A stretch of 11,936 nucleotides of DNA from an archaeon (GCA_016213425.1 JACRAI010000136.1:1-11936); one strand, 5' to 3'. Shown: positions 1 to 6,511, numbered from the stretch's first letter. Numbers and translations are program-made. The notes: generated from the letters alone by a model not told the origin.

Positions 1-1
1 A

Positions 2-628
2 GAAGTAATTAGACATTTAGGTAAAATTTCTAAAGCCCTTTCTCAAATTGTTCTAAAAACTCTTCAATGTGAAGGAACGAATATTTTTGTTGCTAATGGC
101 CCTGCTGCAGGTCAAAGAGCACAGCATTTCATGCTTCACATAATTCCGAGAAATCAAAATGATAGTGTTGGTTTAGAACTTTCAGAAAAGAAATTGCCTG
201 AAGATCTTTTTGAAAAATTAAGACAAGCATTAGCTCCAGGATTAAAGAAAAGAGCTGAATTAATGGGATCTTTAGATGACGTTTTGAAAGGATTTAAAGA
301 AGGATTAAAGGGTTTGTTAGGTATTAGAGAAGAGACTTTTACAGGAAAAGTTATTAAGGTTGAAAAAAATTTAAGCGCTGATGAATATCACGGCTTTATT
401 GGTTATGTTCTTCTTGACCAAAATAATAAAGAAAAACATGTATTTATAGGTAAAGAAAAAGAACCAAGTTTAAGCGTTGACCAATTAGTAGAGATTTGTT
501 ATATTAATCATTATGTTGTATCAAGAGAATATTCCGCTAAAAGAGAACAAAAAGACGGCTCAGTAAGAATTTATCCGATATTAAAAACTAAATGGTACGC
601 AGTTAGGAAATATAAGGTTGTAGAATAA
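2..628 (+). CDS. HIT-family protein with extra C-terminal domain, 5'-truncated by window edge
   Basis: The reading frame is open from base 2, so the gene starts outside the window; the first ATG at 131 is internal to the conserved motif and is not the start. The 208 visible residues begin with the second half of a HIT domain: a GTNIFVANGPAAGQ strand-turn, then QHFMLHIIPR at visible residues 41-50. This is the histidine-triad signature that normally reads HxHxHxx followed by PR. HIT proteins are nucleotide hydrolases or transferases acting on substrates such as AMP-lysine, AppppA or adenylated intermediates. Here the middle position, normally the nucleophilic histidine, is Met44, while His42 and His46 remain. 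About residues 65-110 are helical. The last ~100 residues (about 110-208) are beta-rich, like a small barrel, and belong to no family I recognise. Family assignment is firm; catalytic activity is doubtful. The gene converges on the next one with 8 bases between stops. Confidence 0.85.
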   Translation, partial: EVIRHLGKISKALSQIVLKTLQCEGTNIFVANGPAAGQRAQHFMLHIIPRNQNDSVGLELSEKKLPEDLFEKLRQALAPGLKKRAELMGSLDDVLKGFKEGLKGLLGIREETFTGKVIKVEKNLSADEYHGFIGYVLLDQNNKEKHVFIGKEKEPSLSVDQLVEICYINHYVVSREYSAKREQKDGSVRIYPILKTKWYAVRKYKVVE

Positions 629-636
629 AAAAATTC

Positions 637-1488
637 CTACTCGATTCTTTCTAAAAGAGTATAAATGTGTTTGTTTGCTTTTGGATTTTGACTGCAGAAT
701 TCTGCTAGAAGCGTGTCATGCGTTTTATTATTAATTCTTGAACCTAAAGCATCACCTGTAAATGCTCCAATAAATTCATAAACCAAATCTTCTTCTTTTC
801 CGTAATATCTTCCTTCATTTTTCAGCCAGGTTTCATATATTTTTGGCTCTTTTTGTTTGAACCATTCTAAAAATTCAGCATCATAATCAGATCCTAAATC
901 AGACAATGTTTCTCCATACCTTCTCATGATCTGTCTAATCTGTTTTGGTGTAACTTGTCTGAGCTCATTCGCAGAAATAACTTGCGTTTCAGGTACTTCA
1001 TCTTCTTTATATTGTATTCTTTCAGTGATATCTTGAATTATTTTATTTAAATCCAAACTTAGGTTTTCTGGATCAATTCCTCTTTTCTTCATATTTTCTT
1101 CGTCAGACTCTCCAGCATCTTCCTTATAAGTTGCCAGGTCACTTCCATAAGCAAGTTTTGTACTTGTGTTCCACAAGTTTCCTTCTTCGGGAATGTATCC
1201 TCTAAGTTTTGAGCCGTCCCAATAAATAATGGATAAAACTCCTTGCTCCCAGTCTCCCCCGGCAACAATTTCTAAATATGTCAAACCATTATCTACGGTT
1301 TTATAATCCCAAGGATCTAAATTTTCAAGATCAAACTCTACTTTGCTTAAGTCTTTTTCAACTTGTTTTGTTAAAGAAACATAACAAGGTTCTTCATCCT
1401 CTTTGTATTCTGGATGTTTTTTCCAAGCAGCTTCTATTTTTTGTTCAAGCTCTTGATGAGTTATTTTTTGTGTAAAATATCGTGGCAT
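637..1488 (-). CDS. Hypothetical acidic protein (283 aa), divergent from the orphan cluster
   Basis: I do not recognise this protein. It is soluble, acidic, and has no signal peptide or membrane segment. Residues about 10-55 look helical and charged. Residues about 60-115 form a compact aromatic beta region (motifs such as GLTYLEIVAGGDW and IIYWDGSKLRGYIP). A charged linker follows around 118-140, and the rest is helical (motifs ITPKQ-like RQVTPKQIRQIMRRYGETL and EFLEWFKQKEPKIYETWL). A palindromic TATA box lies at 1511-1518, about 23-30 bases before the ATG, so the mRNA is probably leaderless and this ATG is the natural start. It diverges from the gene at 1613, and the regulatory palindrome at 1532-1547 sits between the two TATA boxes, so it is plausibly co-regulated with the plus-strand cluster. 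Function unknown. Confidence 0.8.
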   Translation of the reverse strand: MPRYFTQKITHQELEQKIEAAWKKHPEYKEDEEPCYVSLTKQVEKDLSKVEFDLENLDPWDYKTVDNGLTYLEIVAGGDWEQGVLSIIYWDGSKLRGYIPEEGNLWNTSTKLAYGSDLATYKEDAGESDEENMKKRGIDPENLSLDLNKIIQDITERIQYKEDEVPETQVISANELRQVTPKQIRQIMRRYGETLSDLGSDYDAEFLEWFKQKEPKIYETWLKNEGRYYGKEEDLVYEFIGAFTGDALGSRINNKTHDTLLAEFCSQNPKANKHIYTLLERIE

Positions 1489-1510
1489 TTAATCTTCAAA
1501 ACAAAGTCAA

Positions 1511-1518
1511 TTTATAAA
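1511..1518 (-). promoter_or_regulatory. TATA box for the 283-aa minus-strand gene
   Basis: TTTATAAA is its own reverse complement. On the minus strand it sits 23-30 bases before the ATG at 1488, the archaeal spacing for a leaderless transcript. A plus-strand role is less likely because a separate TATA element at 1562 serves the gene at 1613. Confidence 0.6.
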
Positions 1519-1531
1519 CATATCTTTTTTT

Positions 1532-1547
1532 ACCACTTTTGAGTAGT
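1532..1547. promoter_or_regulatory. Degenerate copy of a palindromic upstream element
   Basis: ACCACTTTTGAGTAGT matches 13 of 16 bases of the perfect palindrome at 2636-2651. It sits exactly 14 bp before the plus-strand TATA (1562), the same spacing as its sister copy, and 13 bp from the minus-strand TATA (1511-1518). It is therefore centred between divergent promoters. The likely role is binding a dimeric regulator; the regulator itself is not identified. Confidence 0.5.
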
Positions 1548-1555
1548 CAATAATG

Positions 1556-1608
1556 GAAAGATTTATATACTAGTATTCTTTAATACTATTAAGATTTAAT
1601 TGGAGGTG
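1556..1608 (+). promoter_or_regulatory. Promoter, inverted repeat and Shine-Dalgarno site before the 140-aa gene
   Basis: A purine-rich BRE-like GGAAAGA runs into the TATA element TTTATATA (1562-1569). Just downstream is a 7-4-7 inverted repeat, TAGTATT and AATACTA (1571-1577 and 1582-1588), around the expected transcription start region. A strong Shine-Dalgarno sequence, GGAGGTG, lies at 1602-1608, four bases before the ATG at 1613. Shine-Dalgarno sites are rare in this window, so this one points to a transcript with a true leader of about 20-25 bases and supports the chosen start. Confidence 0.65.
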
Positions 1609-1612
1609 TAAA

Positions 1613-2035
1613 ATGGGGTTAATAGGAAATCCAAAATTTGTTAAAAAAATTGAAGAATTAGCTGTAGGCGAACAAGGATACATACATCCTGGAGCTTTAG
1701 CTTTTGATGAATCTAGCAATCCTTTTCTATACTTGAACGCTCCAGTAGTTCCTTTCAAAACACAAAAAATATTTCTCCCAGTAAAAAGAACTGGGCAAGG
1801 AGAAAATGATTATGATATAATGATTCCTTTAGGTATGCAGCATTGCTGGAAACCTTCAAACACTTATTTTGAACAATGGGGAGAAGATGTTGATACTTCA
1901 AAAATAGTTCAGTTATCTTATGATGGAGAAAATTCAGTTGACGCTAAACTAAGAAAAATGCGTGCTGAAAGAAAAGCTAAGCGAGAAACAGCACAAGGAA
2001 TAAAAGAACTAGAAACTTGGCTAGGCACTCAGTGA
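1613..2035 (+). CDS. Hypothetical protein (140 aa), first gene of the orphan cluster
   Basis: Family not recognised. The N-terminal ~95 residues look like a beta-rich fold with many aromatic and proline residues (GYIHPGALAF, FLYLNAPVVPFKTQKIFLP, IMIPLGMQHCW). The last ~35 residues form a strongly basic, charged helix (DAKLRKMRAERKAKRET) that could bind nucleic acid or a partner; this is only inferred from charge. No signal peptide or membrane segment. The start is fixed by a GGAGGTG ribosome site four bases upstream. The following gene begins 3 bases after the stop, so the two are very probably co-transcribed and their products may work together. Promoter architecture is shared with the second transcript of the cluster at 2716. 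Confidence 0.8.
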   Translation: MGLIGNPKFVKKIEELAVGEQGYIHPGALAFDESSNPFLYLNAPVVPFKTQKIFLPVKRTGQGENDYDIMIPLGMQHCWKPSNTYFEQWGEDVDTSKIVQLSYDGENSVDAKLRKMRAERKAKRETAQGIKELETWLGTQ

Positions 2036-2038
2036 ATC

Positions 2039-2620
2039 ATGATGGCAAAAACTAATCAAGAAGGGATGCTCGTTCATACAACACTCGATGGAGAAGAAGC
2101 ATTAAATGAAATAGTTAGAACTAAATCTTTAGGCAGACAACCTAGACCTCTTTTATTTCAACCGCCTGCTTTTAAAGATGTTCCCCTTGTTTTTTGCAGT
2201 TATATTTGTAAAGGATATAGAGAAACCTATGGAAGAAGAGAAGGAGTTAGGTTTGAAACAGATTCTCCAGTAGTTTATGCTTGTCCTGCTGATACTTGCG
2301 AGCTTTTAAGAGGAGGAAAGTGGCTTCCGGGACATGAAAGATTTTTTTTTCAATCAATAGAATCTATGCTTGAAAAGTATCCAACATCTGAACATTTCAG
2401 AAAAGATTTTCAAGAATATTTCAAAGGGCTAAATCCTTTAGAAATTTATCCAGATGATATGAACCCCTTAAGTTTCAGAGAAATGCTTTACCGTACAGAT
2501 TACTGCTTGCGTTCAGGTTGGATTCATACTGCTGGCTACAATGAAATAGCTTTCCCTAAACCTCTTGAAATAAAAAATCCAAGAGTTTTCAATTCAAAAG
2601 AAGAACTGCTAGTTGAATAA
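2039..2620 (+). CDS. Hypothetical protein (193 aa), second gene of the orphan cluster
   Basis: Unrecognised with confidence. Two adjacent ATG codons (2039 and 2042) follow the previous stop by 3 and 6 bases; either may be used. The layout of motifs vaguely recalls ADP-ribosyltransferase-like folds: an early strand LVHTT (residues 11-15) followed by a helix and EIVRTKSL, a strand LVFCS (50-54), a segment GVRFETDSPVVYACP (69-83), and a late strand with a conserved-looking acidic residue, GYNEIAFPKPLEI (166-178, Glu169). This is a weak resemblance only, and no catalytic triad can be asserted. Five cysteines (53, 57, 82, 87, 156) include no clear zinc motif. No signal or membrane segment. Likely partner of the 140-aa protein by operon position. 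Confidence 0.75.
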   Translation: MMAKTNQEGMLVHTTLDGEEALNEIVRTKSLGRQPRPLLFQPPAFKDVPLVFCSYICKGYRETYGRREGVRFETDSPVVYACPADTCELLRGGKWLPGHERFFFQSIESMLEKYPTSEHFRKDFQEYFKGLNPLEIYPDDMNPLSFREMLYRTDYCLRSGWIHTAGYNEIAFPKPLEIKNPRVFNSKEELLVE

Positions 2621-2635
2621 CTCTTTTAACAATTA

Positions 2636-2651
2636 ACTACTTTAAAGTAGT
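2636..2651. promoter_or_regulatory. Perfect 16-bp palindrome upstream of second cluster promoter
   Basis: ACTACTTTAAAGTAGT is a perfect dyad with 8-bp arms and no spacer. It ends 14 bp before the TATA element, the identical offset seen for the degenerate copy at 1532-1547. It lies 16 bases after the stop of the 193-aa gene. It has no T-run after it, so it reads as an operator or activator site rather than a terminator. Confidence 0.6.
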
Positions 2652-2659
2652 AAAACACC

Positions 2660-2671
2660 GGAAGATTTATA
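2660..2671 (+). promoter_or_regulatory. BRE/TATA promoter for the 90-aa / membrane-protein transcript
   Basis: GGAAG (2660-2664) followed by TTTATA (2666-2671) corresponds base for base with GGAAAG-TTTATA at 1556-1567. The stretch 2636-2696 aligns without gaps to 1532-1592 with 44 of 61 identities by hand count, including an identical AATACTA downstream (2686-2692). Transcription would start near 2693-2697, giving a leader of about 20 bases that, unlike the first promoter, has no clear Shine-Dalgarno site. Confidence 0.6.
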
Positions 2672-2715
2672 AACTCGATCTTCTTAATACTACTAAACAG
2701 CCTTAAAATACTAAA

Positions 2716-2988
2716 ATGACAGAATTAAAACAACAAAGTCCTAACTGGGAGAAATTTAAAGATAATTCTATCTTTGTTAAAGAAGGCTTTCCTTTCAAAG
2801 AAGGATTCCCTAGAGCAAGTCCTTCTGGAAACAATAACAAAATTCATGAACTAATTTTAAGAAGCGGAAAAAGAGTTGAAGCAAAAATCGATCATTCAGG
2901 ACAATACGGAGAAGAAGGAAGAACATGGAAAAGCCTTGAAGGAAGCATAATCCACGAAGGAGTAGTCTTAGCATGGAAGGAAAGATAA
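2716..2988 (+). CDS. Hypothetical small protein (90 aa)
   Basis: No family recognised. The protein is small, polar and soluble. Residues 21-33 contain a short internal duplication (KEGFPFKEGFP), then a glycine/asparagine turn region around 37-41. The C-terminal half looks like a small beta domain (ELILRSGKRVEAKI, SIIHEGVVLAW). There is no signal peptide. It is the first gene of a transcript with its own promoter, and the next gene starts one base after its stop, so it is almost certainly co-translated with the 567-aa membrane protein and may be its soluble partner; that is inference from position. Confidence 0.7.
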   Translation: MTELKQQSPNWEKFKDNSIFVKEGFPFKEGFPRASPSGNNNKIHELILRSGKRVEAKIDHSGQYGEEGRTWKSLEGSIIHEGVVLAWKER

Positions 2989-2989
2989 A

Positions 2990-4693
2990 ATGGGATTCTT
3001 TGGCGCACTTAAAGATTTATTCAAGTATACAAAAGCAGAAGTTTACTTAGCTGCAATCATAGGTTTAGGCATAGGAGGAACTTGTTCTTACAAATATGAA
3101 AACAGCAGAAATAACAAACTACCATTAATGTTTTCAGAAAAAACACAAATACATAAAGATGCAACAGAAGGAGGACAACAAATAGGCCCCTCAACCGAAT
3201 ACTTAACAAGCACTAATGACGCGTGCATGAAAGTATTCGAGTGCTGGAATCAAGCAATGGCTCGAGATTTTTCGGGTGATAGAGACAAAAAATTTGCTGA
3301 AGGATTAAAAATAAAAATGGACTCAGCAAATAAAGAACACAATTACAGTCTTGACGAATTATTAAATGGATTGCCTCAAGAAGCAAACTTAGTTCTAGCA
3401 TCAATACCAAATTTTGTAGAAGCAAGAGATAGAGCAAAAAATTCAGCTTATCATTTTGATAATTCTTGGACTGAAAGTCACATAGATCATTATAGAACAG
3501 TTACCAAAACAAGAACTGTTAGTGATGGTAATGGAAAGAGTCATACAGAAACTTACACTGAGCAAGAATATGATCACACAACTCACACATATGATTATCA
3601 TCCCGAAGCAGGAGATTTAGCTGACGACACATTAAGATTACTTTTACAAGCATTCCCAGAAATAATTTTTAAAGAAAAAATTCCTGGCCCTTCAAAAACA
3701 AACACAGAAGGACAATTAGCTATGGATAAAAGCATAGAACATGAAGAAGGAAAAACATTCACAAAAGCAGATTACTTAACTTTTGCAACAAAATGGAACA
3801 CAGGGTCAACATTACTTCAAAACTTAGGAGTTATAAGAGGCGCATGGGCAGCATTGCCTGGCGATTCAGCAACTTGGAGTGTTTCTAGAACTAGAGCACA
3901 CAGCACTCGGTATAACACTTGGTGCCACTGGGATTCAGGACCTAGAGAATATCAAGATGCAGAAAGCGCTTTAAACCATTTAAGAACTTCTCACACTTCT
4001 TTAGATGAAATCATTAAAGGAATAGAATATGTACGTTATGCAGCTCCAGAACTACACTCAAGAGTCCAAAAGTACATGGGAATAAATTTAGATGGAAAAC
4101 TTGGCGATAAAAACCAATTAAGAAAAGAAATTATTGATATTGCTAAAAAAATGTACATGGACAATTTCAAAGGAGGGGCTGAAGTTGATAGATTCAGATG
4201 GTATATGGTATTCTTAAGCGCACTAATAGGTTTAGGCGCAGGAGCGCTTTTAGGAGGATTTGTTGAATTTACAGGCAACAAAACAGTTTTTAACTCAAAC
4301 TTTGAAATGCCAACATTTAGAGAACCGAAAAGAAAAACATTCCAAGCAATCACACCAAAAAAATCATCAAATTGGGATGATTACACTGCACCTAACTGGA
4401 TAGATTATGATAAACCAAAAGAAGAACCTAAACAATCAGAACCTGTAAAAGTAGAACCTGTTAAACCAAGATCTGATTATCCTGAAGAAGTAAGACCTAG
4501 ATCAGACTATCCTGAGCAAGTTGTAATGAGTCCTAAAAAAGTAACACCTGTTGAAGAAAGAAGCTGGATGTCTAAAGTGAAAGTTCCACAATTTAAAATA
4601 ATGAAATCACCGACATATACTAAAAAAAGATACAATCCTGAAATAACTGAAGAAGATAAAAAAAAGTGGGAAGAAACTCATAAAAATGAATGA
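2990..4693 (+). CDS. Two-pass membrane protein with large loop and repeat-bearing basic tail (567 aa)
   Basis: Unrecognised. Two glycine-rich hydrophobic segments, residues about 18-34 (VYLAAIIGLGIGG) and 404-425 (MVFLSALIGLGAGALLGGF), bracket a loop of about 370 residues. Both resemble glycine-zipper helices and could pack together. The tail (426-567) is lysine- and proline-rich, which by the positive-inside rule suggests cytoplasmic termini and an external loop. In the loop, residues 164-204 are rich in His, Tyr and Thr, with strand-turn-strand character around a DGNGK turn (179-183). The rest is mainly helical. The tail carries a tandem 10-residue repeat, PRSDYPE(E/Q)V type, at 492-501 and 502-511, plus an earlier NWDDYTAP/NWIDYDKP pair. 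A GGAAGG-like purine tract upstream and the 1-base gap to the 90-aa gene support the start. The stop overlaps the thioesterase start by 8 bases. Confidence 0.8.
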   Translation: MGFFGALKDLFKYTKAEVYLAAIIGLGIGGTCSYKYENSRNNKLPLMFSEKTQIHKDATEGGQQIGPSTEYLTSTNDACMKVFECWNQAMARDFSGDRDKKFAEGLKIKMDSANKEHNYSLDELLNGLPQEANLVLASIPNFVEARDRAKNSAYHFDNSWTESHIDHYRTVTKTRTVSDGNGKSHTETYTEQEYDHTTHTYDYHPEAGDLADDTLRLLLQAFPEIIFKEKIPGPSKTNTEGQLAMDKSIEHEEGKTFTKADYLTFATKWNTGSTLLQNLGVIRGAWAALPGDSATWSVSRTRAHSTRYNTWCHWDSGPREYQDAESALNHLRTSHTSLDEIIKGIEYVRYAAPELHSRVQKYMGINLDGKLGDKNQLRKEIIDIAKKMYMDNFKGGAEVDRFRWYMVFLSALIGLGAGALLGGFVEFTGNKTVFNSNFEMPTFREPKRKTFQAITPKKSSNWDDYTAPNWIDYDKPKEEPKQSEPVKVEPVKPRSDYPEEVRPRSDYPEQVVMSPKKVTPVEERSWMSKVKVPQFKIMKSPTYTKKRYNPEITEEDKKKWEETHKNE

Positions 4694-5684
4694 AAAACTC
4701 ATGAAGGATTCTGTACTAGAACAAAAATTAGCTTTCGAAACAAACCCTGAATTAAAAAAACAGTATGTGAATCTTGTTGGAAACATGCGTTTTGGATTAT
4801 TACTTGAATATCTAGATTTATTGGCTGGAGAAACAGCATTTCATCATGTTGATGATGGAAGATTCTTAAGATTGGTTACTGCGTCAATAGATAAAATGAA
4901 TATATGCCATCCTATAAGCGTTGATAAAGATGTCTGTTTCAAATCAAGAGTCGTTTACGTGGGTAAAAGTTCTGTAAATGTAGAAATTAATATATCAAAT
5001 ACAGATGCAAGTTTAGCAAATGCCAGTTTTACAATGGTTGCTTTAGATGAATTGTTCAAACCTGTAGAAGTAAGAAAAGTTACTCCTGAAAGCAAAGAAG
5101 AAATTGCCGCTTATGAAAAAGCAAAAAACAGCGCTGAAGAATATAAAGCAAGAAAAAAAGAAAGAGAGAATTTAATTTTTACTCAAGAAGAATATGAATT
5201 AATGAGCAAGTTTGCTTCAGGAGTTGAAGGAAAAGCAATGATCAGTACACGAAAACAAAACATTGGTCCGATGTATTCGCAAAACCAGAATATTTATGGA
5301 AAAATATTTGGTGGTTACCTGATGAAAGAAGCATTTGAACTAGCATGGACAACAGCATTTGATTTTTTAGACTATAAATTAAGACCTTTAATAGTTTCAA
5401 TTGATAGAATTGATTTCAAGAAGCCTGTGGAAATTGGAGATATAGTAGAACTCAATTCAGTTATTTGTCACACTGGGGAGACTTCTTTAAGTGCAGAAGT
5501 AAGTATAAGAAAAGTACATTCAAATATTGATGAAGGAGAAGTAACTAATAATTGTTATTTCACATTCGTAGCTGCAGATGAAAAAGGACAAAAACAAAAA
5601 GTTCCTCAAGTAATTCCAGTAACTCTGCCTGAAGCAAAGAAATATATGGAAGCACATAGAAGATATTTAAGCAGAAAGCAATGA
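4686..5684 (+). CDS. Double-hotdog acyl-CoA thioesterase, ACOT9/BFIT-like
   Basis: Hydrolyses acyl-CoA to free acid and CoA, by family knowledge. The 332 residues hold two hotdog domains. The first spans about 30-125 (MRFGLLLEYLD at 34-44, VTASIDKMNICHPIS at 64-78, DVCFKSRVVYVGKSSVNVEI at 82-101). A charged helical linker runs about 135-165. The second spans about 195-300, with the diagnostic NQNIYGKIFGGYLMKEAFELAW (200-221), VSIDRIDFKKPVEIGD (237-252) and a final NNCYFTFVAAD (288-298). This order and these motifs match the mitochondrial ACOT9 / brown-fat-inducible thioesterase family closely, at close to the length of its mature two-domain core. The usual hotdog catalytic residues would lie in the NQN and ID regions. 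The start overlaps the membrane-protein stop by 8 bases, indicating translational coupling; an alternative ATG at 4701 is possible. Substrate is unknown. Confidence 0.9.
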   Translation: MNEKLMKDSVLEQKLAFETNPELKKQYVNLVGNMRFGLLLEYLDLLAGETAFHHVDDGRFLRLVTASIDKMNICHPISVDKDVCFKSRVVYVGKSSVNVEINISNTDASLANASFTMVALDELFKPVEVRKVTPESKEEIAAYEKAKNSAEEYKARKKERENLIFTQEEYELMSKFASGVEGKAMISTRKQNIGPMYSQNQNIYGKIFGGYLMKEAFELAWTTAFDFLDYKLRPLIVSIDRIDFKKPVEIGDIVELNSVICHTGETSLSAEVSIRKVHSNIDEGEVTNNCYFTFVAADEKGQKQKVPQVIPVTLPEAKKYMEAHRRYLSRKQ

Positions 5685-5688
5685 AAAC

Positions 5689-5697
5689 ATTTAAATA
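5689..5697 (+). promoter_or_regulatory. TATA box for UMP kinase gene
   Basis: ATTTAAATA lies 26-34 bases before the ATG at 5723, beginning just after the thioesterase stop. No Shine-Dalgarno site follows, so the transcript is probably leaderless or nearly so. It separates the kinase from the upstream cluster. Confidence 0.6.
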
Positions 5698-5722
5698 AAC
5701 ATTCATCCATTAATTTATTTTA

Positions 5723-6406
5723 ATGAAACAAAAATTAGTTATTATTTCTGTTGGAGGGTCTTTAATCGTTCCTGAAGAGATAAGTGTTGACTGGTTAAAA
5801 AAGTTCAAAAAATTAATAGATAAATATACAAGCAAAGGATATAGATTTATAATCATTGCTGGCGGCGGTAGAACTGCAAGAAAGTACCAGAATGCCGCAA
5901 AAAACATTGTTAAACTAGCTTCTGAAGACGTTGACTGGATAGGAATTCATTCAACAAGACTAAATGCTCACTTGTTAAGAACTATTTTCAGAGCTCGCGC
6001 AAAACACTGGATAATTAAGAATCCTAATGACAAAATAACTCTGAAAGAAAAAGTCCTTATCGCATCTGGATGGAGACCTGGCAGAAGCACTGATTACTGT
6101 GCAGTTCTTTTGGCCAAAAATTTTGGTGCCAAAAAACTAGCAAACCTTACAAACATAGATTACGTTTACGATAAGGATCCTAGAAAATTCAAAAATGCAA
6201 AAAAAATAGAGAAAATATCCTGGACAAATTTCAGAAAAATAGTTGGCAACAAATGGGATCCAGGACTAAACGCTCCATTTGATCCTGTGGCTAGCAGAGA
6301 AGCACAAAAGCTAAAATTAGAAGTCGCAATATTGAATGGCAACAATTTAAGCAACATAGAAAAATACTTGAAAAATAAAAAGTTCAAAGGAACTTTAATT
6401 TCTTAA
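5723..6406 (+). CDS. pyrH: UMP kinase (archaeal type)
   Basis: Phosphorylates UMP to UDP with ATP in pyrimidine nucleotide synthesis, cytoplasmic, of the amino-acid-kinase fold. At 227 residues it is the usual length for the archaeal form. Visible signatures in order: the N-terminal strand and glycine loop ISVGGSLIVP (8-17), the glycine-rich IIAGGGRTARKYQ (44-56), DWIGIHSTRLNAHLLR (70-85, the archaeal UMP kinase helix), GWRPGRSTDYCAVLLAK (116-132), the nucleotide-binding NLTNIDYVYDKDPRKF (141-156), and a final APFDPVASREAQ (184-195). No lysine follows the first glycine loop, as is usual in archaeal members. It has its own TATA box and is followed by a T-run. This is a housekeeping gene and marks the right border of the orphan cluster. 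Confidence 0.92.
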   Translation: MKQKLVIISVGGSLIVPEEISVDWLKKFKKLIDKYTSKGYRFIIIAGGGRTARKYQNAAKNIVKLASEDVDWIGIHSTRLNAHLLRTIFRARAKHWIIKNPNDKITLKEKVLIASGWRPGRSTDYCAVLLAKNFGAKKLANLTNIDYVYDKDPRKFKNAKKIEKISWTNFRKIVGNKWDPGLNAPFDPVASREAQKLKLEVAILNGNNLSNIEKYLKNKKFKGTLIS

Positions 6407-6437
6407 ATCATCTAATGTGGTTTTGCTAACTTCCAGA

Positions 6438-6444
6438 TTTTTTT
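6438..6444 (+). terminator. T-run terminator after UMP kinase
   Basis: Seven T residues lie 32 bases after the UMP kinase stop, in keeping with archaeal oligo-T termination. The adjoining TTTATAAA could also act as a weak TATA element. Confidence 0.4.
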
Positions 6445-6481
6445 ATAAATTGCATTCATTGACATATTCAAAATAGAAGTA

Positions 6482-6489
6482 TTTTTATA
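6482..6489 (+). promoter_or_regulatory. TATA box for lipoprotein-like gene
   Basis: TTTTTATA lies 23-30 bases before the ATG at 6512, again the leaderless arrangement. An additional T-rich TATAAA motif sits 40 bases further upstream. Confidence 0.5.
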
Positions 6490-6511
6490 CTTTCCCTTAA
6501 ATAAATCATTA

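Noticed and set aside
131..628. ATG at 131 as the start of an independent 165-aa gene
   Set aside because: The same frame is open back to base 2 and encodes the conserved HIT strand-turn; this ATG encodes Met within the triad motif itself.
2636..2651. Palindrome as a transcription terminator of the 193-aa gene
   Set aside because: No T-run follows, and an equivalent element lies at the same distance from the TATA box in front of the gene at 1613.
4036..4353. 105-codon open frame on the minus strand
   Set aside because: Antisense to the second membrane segment and tail of the 567-aa protein; no promoter or conserved features of its own.
6441..6449. TTTATAAA as the main promoter of the lipoprotein gene
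   Set aside because: It lies more than 60 bases from the ATG, whereas another TATA at 6482-6489 has the spacing common to the other genes; the T-run here fits termination better.
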